From: Prevotella sp.
GTDB taxonomy: Bacteria > Bacillota_I > Bacilli_A > ML615J-28 > CAG-313
DNA: 64,000 nucleotides
NCBI GenBank assembly: GCA_023665755.1
Contig: JAMPDF010000001.1
Coordinates: 201,537 to 265,536, forward strand
Reading direction: 5' to 3'
The notes under the pieces are model-generated. The model searched no databases and had not been told where the DNA came from. It saw nothing but the letters and a program-made list of their open reading frames with translations. The position numbers were made by a program, and so were the translations under genes. This document shows positions 44,344-53,170 of the stretch, one piece after another (position 1 is the first letter of the stretch; every line of letters begins with the position of its first letter).

Positions 44344-45605
44344 ATCATTCGCTTACTTTTTATCTCTTCACGCCATGATTTATCATATTTTTCTGTATTC
44401 ACCTTTTTATCTAATTGGGGGTCATCTTTGATACCTCGTTTAAGCGCGCCACTTCCAACTTCCTGATTAATAAGCGCTATCAAATGATTGATGTGGTGAT
44501 CTTTTTGTTCTTCATCTAATGAATCAAAAATAGACATTTGCTTGATCTCATCCTTCGCTTCGATTAGTCGATCTGCGGCTACCCCAACAAGACGAAGTGG
44601 GAAAGTACTATCATAAAAATCATCAAAAATAGATTCAAATAATTGATACACCCTCCTACTATCTGATGTAGGATTTTTTAACGTAATCCCTTTACTCGTC
44701 ACCTGAAAGGTATTGTATTTTAACTGCAAACGAAAATGAAATGCTTTTAAACCTTGTTTCTCCATTCGATTACACATCGTATTAGTCAATATTTTAATCA
44801 TCAATTTCATATTTTCAATGGAATACTCATCACGTTCAAAGGTCTGTGAATTACTAATAGATGAAACATCATTAAAGCGATTAATATCGACCTCATTACT
44901 GCCATTTCCATTGGCATGTTGGATGAGGGATATCGCATTGGCCTCACCAATCATTTCTTTTAACAAGTCAAAATCATCATAATGGGCCAGTTGACCAATA
45001 GTCTTAATCCCTAAAGCATGTAACATTTCCAATGTTTTTTTTCCTACCCCTATCATATTGGAAACAGGAAGTGGCCATAGTTTTTCTGGCACTTCCCTTT
45101 TTCTTAAAACGGTAATACCTCGTGGTTTCTTCATATCTGATGCCATTTTCGCTAAAAATTTATTGGGTGCAATGCCAATGCTACAAGGCAATTGAAATTG
45201 ATGTAATAAGTCATTTTGAATTTTTTGGGCAAGTTCTACTGCCTCTAAAGGAGGACAAACATCAGTGATATCCAAAAATCCCTCATCAATGCTAGCTGGC
45301 TCTACAAGTGGCGTGATTTTTAGAAAATATTCAAAAAAGCGTCTAGAATATTCACTATATAGCCCCATGGTAGGTTCAACAATAATCAATTGAGGACATC
45401 TCCTCAGTGCTTCAGATACACTCATAGCAGAACTTACCCCATATGCTCTTGCCTCATAACTTGCTGCAGTAATAATGCCTTTATGATCAAATCGATTGGG
45501 GCCTACTGCGACAATTTTTCCACGCAATTGAGGATTTTCTGCTATTTCACAACTAACAAAAAAACAATTCATGTCAATATGGAGAATTATTCGATTTTTT
45601 TTAAT
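44340..45605 (-). CDS. dinB: DNA polymerase IV (Y family), probable AUU start
   Basis: Translesion polymerase. The first in-frame ATG (45572) begins MNCFFVSCE, which would cut off the family's first catalytic residue. In-frame codons upstream of it encode KNRIILHID, exactly the usual beginning, with the metal-binding Asp just before that Met. A stop codon lies at 45638. Between it and the ATG there is no ATG, GTG or TTG in frame; an ATT at 45605 with AAGGGAAG upstream is the best start, giving 421 residues. Further motifs: SIDEGFLDI with the second acidic pair (about 110-118) and the little-finger domain. UGA stop. The start codon is inference; the N-terminal extension itself is direct. Confidence 0.9.
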   Translation of the reverse strand: MKKNRIILHIDMNCFFVSCEIAENPQLRGKIVAVGPNRFDHKGIITAASYEARAYGVSSAMSVSEALRRCPQLIIVEPTMGLYSEYSRRFFEYFLKITPLVEPASIDEGFLDITDVCPPLEAVELAQKIQNDLLHQFQLPCSIGIAPNKFLAKMASDMKKPRGITVLRKREVPEKLWPLPVSNMIGVGKKTLEMLHALGIKTIGQLAHYDDFDLLKEMIGEANAISLIQHANGNGSNEVDINRFNDVSSISNSQTFERDEYSIENMKLMIKILTNTMCNRMEKQGLKAFHFRLQLKYNTFQVTSKGITLKNPTSDSRRVYQLFESIFDDFYDSTFPLRLVGVAADRLIEAKDEIKQMSIFDSLDEEQKDHHINHLIALINQEVGSGALKRGIKDDPQLDKKVNTEKYDKSWREEIKSKRMI

Positions 45606-45633
45606 GCTAACACTTCCCTTTTTTAAAAAAATA

Positions 45634-45642
45634 TGTTATAAT
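45634..45642 (+). promoter_or_regulatory. Extended -10 promoter of the 67-aa membrane protein gene
   Basis: TGT-TATAAT with TATAAT at 45637-45642, 29 bases before the ATG; weak -35. Confidence 0.6.
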
Positions 45643-45671
45643 ATGTACATAAAATAAATGAGGTGAACAAA

Positions 45672-45875
45672 ATGAGTAAAAAAGTGAAAAAAGCAAACAA
45701 AACTTCTCAATCAGTTATCAAAAAAAATACTAGAGCTGACGGTGTAGAAGAATACTATATTACAAAGGCCCCTCAAAAGACACTATTCGGAAAAATTATG
45801 ATATGGCTCCTTGTTGGTCTAATGGCTCTTGGAAGTGTAGGCGCTTTGATTATTGCATTAATCCAATTGGCGTAA
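45672..45875 (+). CDS. Small single-TM protein, DUF4044-like
   Basis: A 67-residue protein beginning MSKKVKKANK. A basic N-terminus is followed by one membrane segment (about 44-66, IMIWLLVGLMALGSVGALIIALI). The LFGKIMIWLL...LGSV pattern is similar to short DUF4044 proteins of Bacilli; no function is known for them. ATG at 45672 follows AGGTGAAC; a GTG three codons upstream is part of that SD. Divergent from dinB. Confidence 0.75.
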   Translation: MSKKVKKANKTSQSVIKKNTRADGVEEYYITKAPQKTLFGKIMIWLLVGLMALGSVGALIIALIQLA

Positions 45876-45975
45876 AATCGCTAAACTTCTTTATTCCTAT
45901 ATATTATATCATAAGTTGATTTTTCTTCTATAGGAATTACTTTTAAAGATATATTTGAAAAAGAATTGATTTAAA

Positions 45976-46008
45976 AAGCTCATGTTCACTGACATGAGCT
46001 TGTTTTTT
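45976..46008. terminator. Bidirectional terminator spo0A / small membrane protein
   Basis: Stem AAGCTCATG / CATGAGCTT (45976-45984 with 45993-46001), T-run on the plus side and A-run before it. It ends spo0A on the minus strand. Confidence 0.88.
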
Positions 46009-46792
46009 ACGCAACATAACGCATCTTCTTTTGTCTCTTGTGCTCTAGTCTAAGTCTATCCGCAATCATTGCAATGAATTCAGAATTGGTTGGCTTAGAT
46101 TTATTGTAACTAATTGTATAACTAAAAATATCACTAATTGCATCTACATTGCCTCTTACCCAAGCAATTTCAATGGCATGTCGAATTGCCCGTTCTACCC
46201 TTGATGATGTTGTTCCATATGTAATAGCAATTTCTGGATATAAAACTTTGGTAATTGAACCTAAGATTTCCACATTATTATAAACCATACTAATGGCTTC
46301 TCTTAGATACATATATCCTTTAATATGAGCAGGAACACCTACTTCATGTAATATGGATGTAATTTCGCTATCTAAATCTGGATCATAGTCACTTGGACCA
46401 TTAGCTTCATGTTCTCTTGACATTCCGACAATAAGTTGATGCAATTGATGAACATCTACTGGTTTCATCATTACATAATCTACCTTTAAATCATTTAGTT
46501 TGCTGTTCATGTAATTACTCATAAATTGAGTCATTACAATAATGTGTTTGGGTTGATGATAATTCTCTTTTTCTTTTTTAATTGTCTCAATGACATGAAT
46601 ACCATCAATACCTGTGAGTAGTAAATCAACTAATAGTACATCAAGTTGTACAACCTTCAATGTATTGTACAAATTTGCTTCATTATTATACGTACCAATG
46701 AGATTAATCTCATCGAACGCTTTCAAATGTTTGCTTACCCCTTGTTGATTTTCGTCGCTATTTTCTAAAACGACCATTTTTAATTTCTGCAT
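46007..46792 (-). CDS. spo0A: Sporulation master regulator Spo0A
   Basis: Phosphorylation-activated transcription factor that starts sporulation. 261 residues. The receiver keeps phospho-acceptor Asp56 (LLVDLLLTGIDG) and Lys in VMMKPVD. The DNA-binding domain shows the Spo0A-specific SSRVERAIRHAIEIAWVRG. The N-terminal acidic pocket reads E10-N11 (MVVLENSDEN), where Bacillus Spo0A has two Asp. ATG at 46792 follows a strong AGGGGGG. A promoter (46826-46854) and a TGTCGAA box lie upstream. Stop codon within a terminator hairpin. It follows spoIVB in the classic order recN-spoIVB-spo0A. No competing interpretation. Confidence 0.96.
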   Translation of the reverse strand: MQKLKMVVLENSDENQQGVSKHLKAFDEINLIGTYNNEANLYNTLKVVQLDVLLVDLLLTGIDGIHVIETIKKEKENYHQPKHIIVMTQFMSNYMNSKLNDLKVDYVMMKPVDVHQLHQLIVGMSREHEANGPSDYDPDLDSEITSILHEVGVPAHIKGYMYLREAISMVYNNVEILGSITKVLYPEIAITYGTTSSRVERAIRHAIEIAWVRGNVDAISDIFSYTISYNKSKPTNSEFIAMIADRLRLEHKRQKKMRYVA

Positions 46793-46825
46793 ATTATTCC
46801 CCCCTCTTTGTTATAATGCATTAAT

Positions 46826-46854
46826 ATTTTATCAAATTTGACACTAAAACGCAA
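46826..46854 (-). promoter_or_regulatory. spo0A sigma-A type promoter
   Basis: Minus strand TTGCGT (46849-46854) - 17 bases - TAAAAT (46826-46831), about 35 bases before the ATG. Confidence 0.65.
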
Positions 46855-46952
46855 GCGATTGATTAATTTATTATTGTTTTTTACAACTTTTTTAGCAATA
46901 TTTATAAAATGCGCGAAATTTTTTCATATTTTTGCACGTTTTTTAAGAGAGG

Positions 46953-46960
46953 TTGTCGAA
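46953..46960 (+). promoter_or_regulatory. 0A box (Spo0A binding site) upstream of spo0A
   Basis: TTGTCGAA, an exact match to the core TGTCGAA Spo0A recognition sequence, in the spoIVB-spo0A intergenic region about 160 bases before the spo0A start. Autoregulation is the inference. Confidence 0.6.
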
Positions 46961-46981
46961 TTTCATCTTTTTTTCTTCTAT

Positions 46982-47980
46982 TTATTCAAGTCTTGTACTT
47001 TCTTGTATCATCCATTCAATATGCATTGCATAACCATAAACTGGGTTTTCTACCGTTACATGTGAGACTGCACCAATGAGTTTTCCATTTTGAACAATCG
47101 GACTTCCACTCATACCTTGTACAATTCCACCAGTTTTTTGAATCAAATCGGGATCCGTAATTTTAATTTTAATCCCTTTTACATCCTTTTTTGTCTGCAA
47201 TTGAACGCTTACTACTTCTACGTCATATGCTACAATTTGTTGATTCTCAACTACGGTATATAGTTGTGCTTTCCCCAATTCTATTTCATCTTGATGAGCT
47301 ACTTCAATTTCCTTTTTTGAACTATTCCATGTATCTAACTTACCATATAGGCCTGTAATATCATTTTTTATAATTTTTCCAATTTTTTGTGTATTGATAC
47401 TAGCTCTTTTTTCTCCTGCGGTTCCCACTTCAGATTTTTTGATGGTTTGAACAGTAGAATAATATAAGTTGCCAGCCAAGGTTTCTAACAAGGTTTTATT
47501 GTCATAAACACCATGTCCAAGCGATCCAAACTTTGCATCTTTTGTGATAAAGGTAAGTGTACCAATACCTAATACTTGGTCTCTAATATATAAACCTATC
47601 GATTGTTCATGATTGGTATTTTCAATAGGCAATATGGATGTTTGAATTTTTTCATTTTTTCTAACCAATAGTAATTTTAGTTCTTGCTGACTACGATTTT
47701 GTAAAAAGGCTTGTAATTGCTGATTGTTTTCAATTTTAATGCCATTAATGGATTCAATTCGATCTCCAATTTCTACATTGGTATGTTTCCATGGCGATAC
47801 TTTTCCTTCTTTGGTTTGGACTTGATATTTTCCTACTACATAAACGCCAGTTTCCATTTTAATACCAATAGAATCTCCACCGAGATAAACATAAGTTTTT
47901 GAATCAGCTTTGACATAAAAAATAGAAGTAAATATTAAAAAAACAAGTAGAAAGCTGAATAATTTTGAAATTTTTTTCAT
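46982..47980 (-). CDS. spoIVB: SpoIVB sporulation serine protease
   Basis: The family S55 signalling protease of the forespore-mother cell crosstalk that triggers pro-sigma-K processing in Bacillus. 332 residues, shorter than the Bacillus 425. The signal peptide or anchor is at 5-25. A PDZ domain (about 50-110) includes VEIGDRIESINGIKI. The protease part has the His in GSLGHGVYD (about 154) and Ser in GMSGSPIVQNGKLIGAVSHV (about 293). ATG at 47980 has AAAGGAG. It sits between recN and spo0A with a recN terminator upstream, hence its own, unseen sporulation promoter. Confidence 0.95.
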   Translation of the reverse strand: MKKISKLFSFLLVFLIFTSIFYVKADSKTYVYLGGDSIGIKMETGVYVVGKYQVQTKEGKVSPWKHTNVEIGDRIESINGIKIENNQQLQAFLQNRSQQELKLLLVRKNEKIQTSILPIENTNHEQSIGLYIRDQVLGIGTLTFITKDAKFGSLGHGVYDNKTLLETLAGNLYYSTVQTIKKSEVGTAGEKRASINTQKIGKIIKNDITGLYGKLDTWNSSKKEIEVAHQDEIELGKAQLYTVVENQQIVAYDVEVVSVQLQTKKDVKGIKIKITDPDLIQKTGGIVQGMSGSPIVQNGKLIGAVSHVTVENPVYGYAMHIEWMIQESTRLE

Positions 47981-48021
47981 CTGAATTTCTCCTTTCTACT
48001 TTATTATTTGCCATTTTCGAA

Positions 48022-48063
48022 AAAGAAAAAGTGTTTTTATATGGGATAAAAACACTTTTTGTT
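48022..48063 (-). terminator. recN terminator
   Basis: Stem AAAAAGTGTTTTTAT / ATAAAAACACTTTTT, located 8 bases after the recN stop codon and in front of spoIVB. Symmetric, with T-run on the minus strand. Confidence 0.85.
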
Positions 48064-48070
48064 ATTTTAC

Positions 48071-49762
48071 TCAATTTTCAACATTCTTTGCATTATTTAA
48101 CATTAAAAGTGCAAGTTCTTTGCTTTTTCCTGTTGTATCATTAGGCGAAATCAAACTAGCTAGCACATCTATACGACCTTTTTCATCCAATTCCTCCACT
48201 TGGGTCAGTGTCATCTCATTTTCAATTTTTTTATGAATAAACAATTGCTGATCTGCTGCACTCGCTACAATAGGCAAATGTGTAATGGCCAATACTTGTG
48301 TAAACTTGGCAATTTCTTTTAATTTTTTTGCAACACCATAGGCTACTTCACCACTTACCCCACTATCAATTTCATCAAATATCATTGTAGCGAGCTCCAA
48401 ATGACTGAGTAAATGCGTTTTTATGGCCAGCATTACTCGAGACATTTCACCACCAGATGCCACCTTTGATAGCTCTTTCAAAGACTCTCCTGGATTAAAA
48501 GCAATCATAATCTCTACAACATCTTGACCATTTTTAGGAAAATTGGAAACATGATGAATGGATTTATTCGCAGTTGTTGTAAATACAATTTCGATTTTTA
48601 CTTTATCTAATAACAAATCAGCAAGCGCAAGTTGAATATTATGGGTTAGTTGCTTCGCATTTTCTTTTCGAATACAAGTAAGTTGATTGGCAAAATTTTG
48701 GACAAGTGCATAAGCTTGCTCTAAATTTTGCTTCGCTTCTTGGATAAGAAAATCTTGTTCCCCAATCGTTTCTAATTTTTGTCTCAACTCTTGCTCATAA
48801 TCAAGTAATTCAGGAATCGTTTTCTTATATTTATGCATCAAGTCTTTTAGAAAGTGAACCCTTTCAGAAATCTGATTGTATCGTTCTTCATCAAAATCCA
48901 AATGTTCTAATTTAGATGCAATAGTAGACTCTATATCACTCAAATCGTAATAAGCATTTTTGATAATTTGTACCATATCTTGGTACTGCATATCCATATT
49001 TGATGTTTTATCTAGTGTTTCAGCAATCTCATAAATTTGATCATTTATATTATTTTCCTTAAAAGTTTGAATTATAAATGCCAAATTTTGATAAATTTGT
49101 TCAAAATTTGATAGTGTGTGAAGTTCTTCTTCTAAACCTTCCAACTCATGTTCTTTTAATTTTGCATCAACTAAAACATCATACTGATACTGCAGATAAT
49201 CGATTTCTTTTTGAAATTGCTCAATATTTTCACAAATATTTTGATAATGATTGAGTGCTTCCAAATATTGATCCCTTGCTTTTTGATAATCACATAATAC
49301 CGATTTCGAAACAGCATCGTCAATAAAATGAAGATAATTTTTAGGCTCAAACAATTTTTTTGTATCATTTTGCGTATGAATATCAGCTAATTTATCAGAA
49401 ATTATCTCTAGTTGTGACAAACTAGCTACAAATCCATTGACACGAACTAAACTTTTACCACTGAAATTGATTTCCTTTTTAATGACCAACAAGTCTTCCT
49501 CATCGCCCAAAAGACCATATTCATCTAATTTTTCCTTGATTTCATCACCAATGTCAGAAAAAACCCCTTCAATAGTAGCCCGTTGTTCTCCAGAACGAAT
49601 CATAGAAGGAGATGCCTTTCCCCCAAGAAGTAGTCCAATTGCATCAATTAAAAGGGACTTACCAGCACCTGTTTCACCCGTAATGGCCGTAAAACCAGGC
49701 TTAAACTCAATATGAATATTATCAATAATAGCAAAATTTTTAACCATTAAACTTTGTAACAT
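48071..49762 (-). CDS. recN: DNA repair protein RecN
   Basis: SMC-like ATPase acting early in double-strand break repair. 563 residues. The opening LMVKNFAIIDNIHIEFKPGF and Walker A TGETGAGKSLLIDAI (about 34) are at the N-terminus. Long coiled coils (about 150-360) follow, then signature VASGGEMSRVMLAIK (about 435) and Walker B ATMIFDEIDSGVSG. The ATG at 49762, two bases from the dxs stop, has GGTGAA upstream; the TTG four codons earlier lies within dxs. Confidence 0.96.
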   Translation of the reverse strand: MLQSLMVKNFAIIDNIHIEFKPGFTAITGETGAGKSLLIDAIGLLLGGKASPSMIRSGEQRATIEGVFSDIGDEIKEKLDEYGLLGDEEDLLVIKKEINFSGKSLVRVNGFVASLSQLEIISDKLADIHTQNDTKKLFEPKNYLHFIDDAVSKSVLCDYQKARDQYLEALNHYQNICENIEQFQKEIDYLQYQYDVLVDAKLKEHELEGLEEELHTLSNFEQIYQNLAFIIQTFKENNINDQIYEIAETLDKTSNMDMQYQDMVQIIKNAYYDLSDIESTIASKLEHLDFDEERYNQISERVHFLKDLMHKYKKTIPELLDYEQELRQKLETIGEQDFLIQEAKQNLEQAYALVQNFANQLTCIRKENAKQLTHNIQLALADLLLDKVKIEIVFTTTANKSIHHVSNFPKNGQDVVEIMIAFNPGESLKELSKVASGGEMSRVMLAIKTHLLSHLELATMIFDEIDSGVSGEVAYGVAKKLKEIAKFTQVLAITHLPIVASAADQQLFIHKKIENEMTLTQVEELDEKGRIDVLASLISPNDTTGKSKELALLMLNNAKNVEN

Positions 49763-49763
49763 G

Positions 49764-51554
49764 CTATTCACCAATCGCTTTCTTTACATCCTCTAAGGCA
49801 ATATGATATTGTTCCATAAGTTCTTTTCTTGTTCCTACTTCTAAATATTCAAATGGCAAACAAACCATTTGGATATCCAATTGTTGATGAGATTGATTCA
49901 AATAACGTAATATGCGATTTCCAAGAGAACCACTTGGTATTACTTCTTCATAAACAACAACTTTCTTTTGCTGCTTGACTACTTTATCTATATAGTTTGT
50001 ATCTAAAGGGGCTATACTATGGGCATTAACTAATCCTACCATAAGCTCTTTCTCATCAATCCATGTCGCGACTTCATCTACCAATCTACCATAGGTAATA
50101 ATAAGAGTATTATCATCTACTAAGGTTTCCCAATCTAATTGATATGGTTGTGGCACATATTGAGGACAAATAATCTGTTTAGGATAGCGTATTACTACTG
50201 GTCCAGATGATTTTTCAATGGCATATTCAAGCATTCCAATAGCTTGTTGTGCGTTTCTTGGTGCTAAAATTTGAATATGTGGAATAGAATCTAAATATGC
50301 TAAATCAAAAATTCCTTGATGTGTATCGCCATCACCACTAACAATGCCAGCATGGTCAATACAAATGACCACATGTTCTTTTGAGCGAGCAATGTCATGC
50401 ATTAACTCATCATATGCACGTTGCAAAAATGTCGCATATATAAATAGGACAGGAACTAATCCGGCATGTGCCATCGCACCTGCAATAAGTGTTGCGTTTT
50501 CTTCTGCTATTCCTACATCTATAAATTGATGAGGATACGCTTGAGCAAAAGATTCTAATCCACTTCCTAATGACATAGCTGGCGTGATTACTCGAATCAG
50601 AGAACCATATGATTGATTTTCTACATAAGTAATCAGTTGATTTGAAAGTAATTTTCCATAACTCATTCCAGATTCTATTTTTTGAGGTTTACCCGTTAGA
50701 ACATCAAATGGCTCAACACCATGCCAACTCCCTAGTTGGTCCTCTTCTGCTAATTCGTATCCTTTTCCTTTTTGCGTAACTACATGTAAAACAATAGAAT
50801 GAGGTGTCGATTTCGCATATTCTAAATACTGAATTAATTCAGAAATGCAGTGTCCATCAATCTTTTCAAAATATTCAAAGCCAAGTGATGCAAATAAGCC
50901 TATATCATAAATTGCAGATTTCAATAAAGATCTAGTTTGTATAGATAAATGATGACGCAATAGTGTAAATTTTCCTCTAGTGCGTACACGATGATAACTT
51001 CTTGCAAGGGATCCCACATTTTTTGAAATGCCCATTGCATTATCATTAATGATGATAATCATTTTTTGATCTTGATGATCACCCAAATAATTTAGGGCTT
51101 CAAAAGACAATCCATTGGCAATCGATGCATCACCAACAATGGCAATGACTTCACCAATTGCTTCTGGATAAGTTTTTTTAGCCTCCAAATAACCTAGTCC
51201 TGCAGAAATAGCCGTAGAACTGTGTCCCGCCTCAAATGCATCATGGATGCTTTCTGCATACTTGCTAAAGCCACTTAATCCTTTATACTTTCTCAAAGTT
51301 GGAAATGCACTGAGCCTACCCGTTATAATCTTATGTGCATAGGTTTGATGCGAAACATCAAAAATCAATTTATCTTTGGGACTATCAAATACCTTGTGTA
51401 ATGCTATCGTGAGTTCTACTACCCCCAAATTAGAAGCAAGATGTCCACCATTTTGACTTACCGTTTCAATAATAGTGGTACGGATTTGCTGAGCCAGGGT
51501 TTGTAACTCTTCATCATTCATTTGCTTGATTTGTTGAATTGTGGGTTGTTGCAT
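49764..51554 (-). CDS. dxs: 1-deoxy-D-xylulose-5-phosphate synthase
   Basis: First step of the MEP isoprenoid pathway; condenses pyruvate and glyceraldehyde-3-phosphate with thiamine diphosphate. 596 residues, slightly short for DXS (about 620-640). Motifs: GGHLASNLGVVELTIALH (about 37-54), thiamine-binding GDASIANGLSFEALN...NDNAMGIS (about 142-176), and the transketolase block DVGIAEENATLIAGAMAHAG. In Bacillus, ispA lies between xseB and dxs, and tlyA and argR between dxs and recN; here neither set is present. Confidence 0.96.
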   Translation of the reverse strand: MQQPTIQQIKQMNDEELQTLAQQIRTTIIETVSQNGGHLASNLGVVELTIALHKVFDSPKDKLIFDVSHQTYAHKIITGRLSAFPTLRKYKGLSGFSKYAESIHDAFEAGHSSTAISAGLGYLEAKKTYPEAIGEVIAIVGDASIANGLSFEALNYLGDHQDQKMIIIINDNAMGISKNVGSLARSYHRVRTRGKFTLLRHHLSIQTRSLLKSAIYDIGLFASLGFEYFEKIDGHCISELIQYLEYAKSTPHSIVLHVVTQKGKGYELAEEDQLGSWHGVEPFDVLTGKPQKIESGMSYGKLLSNQLITYVENQSYGSLIRVITPAMSLGSGLESFAQAYPHQFIDVGIAEENATLIAGAMAHAGLVPVLFIYATFLQRAYDELMHDIARSKEHVVICIDHAGIVSGDGDTHQGIFDLAYLDSIPHIQILAPRNAQQAIGMLEYAIEKSSGPVVIRYPKQIICPQYVPQPYQLDWETLVDDNTLIITYGRLVDEVATWIDEKELMVGLVNAHSIAPLDTNYIDKVVKQQKKVVVYEEVIPSGSLGNRILRYLNQSHQQLDIQMVCLPFEYLEVGTRKELMEQYHIALEDVKKAIGE

Positions 51555-51590
51555 ACCCCGTTTTCCTCCTTTATTGTTTTGATTTTAGAT

Positions 51591-51812
51591 TTAGAAATCA
51601 CTTTCTCCAGTCTCATCTACTTTTTTTACAACAACTTCTTTTGCTTGATCTAATCGCTTTTTACATTCTAGACTTAGCGCCATACCTTCTTGATATTTTT
51701 GAACAGATTCTTCAAGTGATAGTTTCCCACTTTCAAGATTAGATACTATTTCTTGAAGTTGTTGAAGTAATTGCTCGAATGTTAAGTTTTCCATATTTAT
51801 TTTATAAAACAT
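51591..51812 (-). CDS. xseB: Exodeoxyribonuclease VII small subunit
   Basis: 73 residues, the typical size. Helical pattern LTFEQLLQQLQEIVSNLESGKLSLEESV.KYQEGM defines XseB, which assembles in several copies on XseA. The start could be the ATG at 51812 or at 51794 (MENLTFEQ); neither has a good SD. Gene lies 26 bases after xseA. Confidence 0.93.
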   Translation of the reverse strand: MFYKINMENLTFEQLLQQLQEIVSNLESGKLSLEESVQKYQEGMALSLECKKRLDQAKEVVVKKVDETGESDF

Positions 51813-51838
51813 CCCAAATTGGATTTTTCTTCCTTTCT

Positions 51839-53170
51839 TTATTTTTGAACAGTTGCTTTGACTTTTCCATCATGAAATTGAATGACGATATCATCTTGAT
51901 TAGATAATTCTTTAGCTGATGTAATCATCATTTGTTGTTTATATACAATGCTATATCCTTTTTTCATCAATTGAAAAGGGTTTAAGAGAACCAATTTATC
52001 TGTCAATCCCTCTAAAATCGTTTCATGTTGAGCAATTATTTTTTTCATCATTTGAGGAGAAAGACGTGTTGCATAATGAGTAAATTGCCATTCGTTTGAT
52101 TCAATACGACTTTGTATCAATTGTTGTAAATACGATTGATGTTGATCAATTTGTTCTTCTAACCGCTTTGCCATATTGGATGGTGAAAGTTGCGTCAATC
52201 GATTCGATATCTCTCTATAATTTTGATATTTCCCCTCAATGACTTGCTTGAACTGGGCTATACCATAGGAATGGATACAATGATTCCAAGTTTGAAAATC
52301 ATGTGTTAACTTTGCAGTAATGCTTGTTTTTAAACGCTTTGAATAATTCACCAAGGTTTCAAGGACGTCTTTTTTCTCCTTCGTCAATTTCATTGCGGCA
52401 CCTGTTGGAGTAGGTGCTCGAAACGAAGCAACAAAATCGCAAATAGTATAGTCCCCTTCATGTCCTACTGCACTAATTGTAGGAATAGGAGATGCAAAAA
52501 GTACCCTTGCCAATTTTTCGTCATTAAAACAGGATAAATCTTCAAAGCTACCACCACCCCTTCCAATAATGATAACATCTGCCTCATGATCACGATACAC
52601 CAATTGCAAAGCACGTATTAAATCTTGGGGTGCATCACGACCTTGAACAAGAGCAGGGTATACTTTCAATTGAGCTAGCGGAAATCGACGATTAAAGGTC
52701 GAAATAATATCCCTTACTGCTTCCCCTGTTGCAGCAGTAATCACAGCAACCTTTTCTGGATACTCTGGAATCTTTAATTTCTTTCTTTCGTCAAATAGTC
52801 CTTCCCTTTGTAATTTTTCTTTTAAATCCAAAAACTCTTGATATAATAGTCCAATGCCTGCTTGAGCCATTTTTTGAACCACAATAGAATATGTGCCTCG
52901 TTTTTGATAGACTTGTATTTTTCCGACTACTTGTACACTCATTCCATCCATAGGTTTGAAATACAAACTCATATTGTGTGGATAAAAAAACATTGCTGAA
53001 ATTTCTGCATTTTGGTCTTTTAATGAAAAATAGCAATGTTTTCCAGAATATTTAAAATTAGAAATTTCACCTTGCAAATATACCTCTTGTAAACTCGCAT
53101 CTGTTTCAAATTTATAATAAATATATTTGGTTATATCGGATACACTATAAAATGTGATTTGATTATTCAT
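51839..53170 (-). CDS. xseA: Exodeoxyribonuclease VII large subunit
   Basis: 443 residues. The N-terminal OB fold (about 10-100) begins with the family's FYSVSDITKYI; the catalytic domain includes VAVITAATGEAVRDIISTFNRRFP, IIIGRGGGSFEDLSCFNDE and ISAVGHEGDYTICDFVA with the key Asp/His. A coiled coil follows. ATG at 53170 has AAAGGA; it overlaps the end of nusB, so the pair is coupled. Confidence 0.95.
   Translation of the reverse strand: MNNQITFYSVSDITKYIYYKFETDASLQEVYLQGEISNFKYSGKHCYFSLKDQNAEISAMFFYPHNMSLYFKPMDGMSVQVVGKIQVYQKRGTYSIVVQKMAQAGIGLLYQEFLDLKEKLQREGLFDERKKLKIPEYPEKVAVITAATGEAVRDIISTFNRRFPLAQLKVYPALVQGRDAPQDLIRALQLVYRDHEADVIIIGRGGGSFEDLSCFNDEKLARVLFASPIPTISAVGHEGDYTICDFVASFRAPTPTGAAMKLTKEKKDVLETLVNYSKRLKTSITAKLTHDFQTWNHCIHSYGIAQFKQVIEGKYQNYREISNRLTQLSPSNMAKRLEEQIDQHQSYLQQLIQSRIESNEWQFTHYATRLSPQMMKKIIAQHETILEGLTDKLVLLNPFQLMKKGYSIVYKQQMMITSAKELSNQDDIVIQFHDGKVKATVQK

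Noticed and set aside
47983..48022. Sigma-F or sigma-G promoter before spoIVB
   Set aside because: AT-rich sequence gives only partial matches; not strong enough to list.
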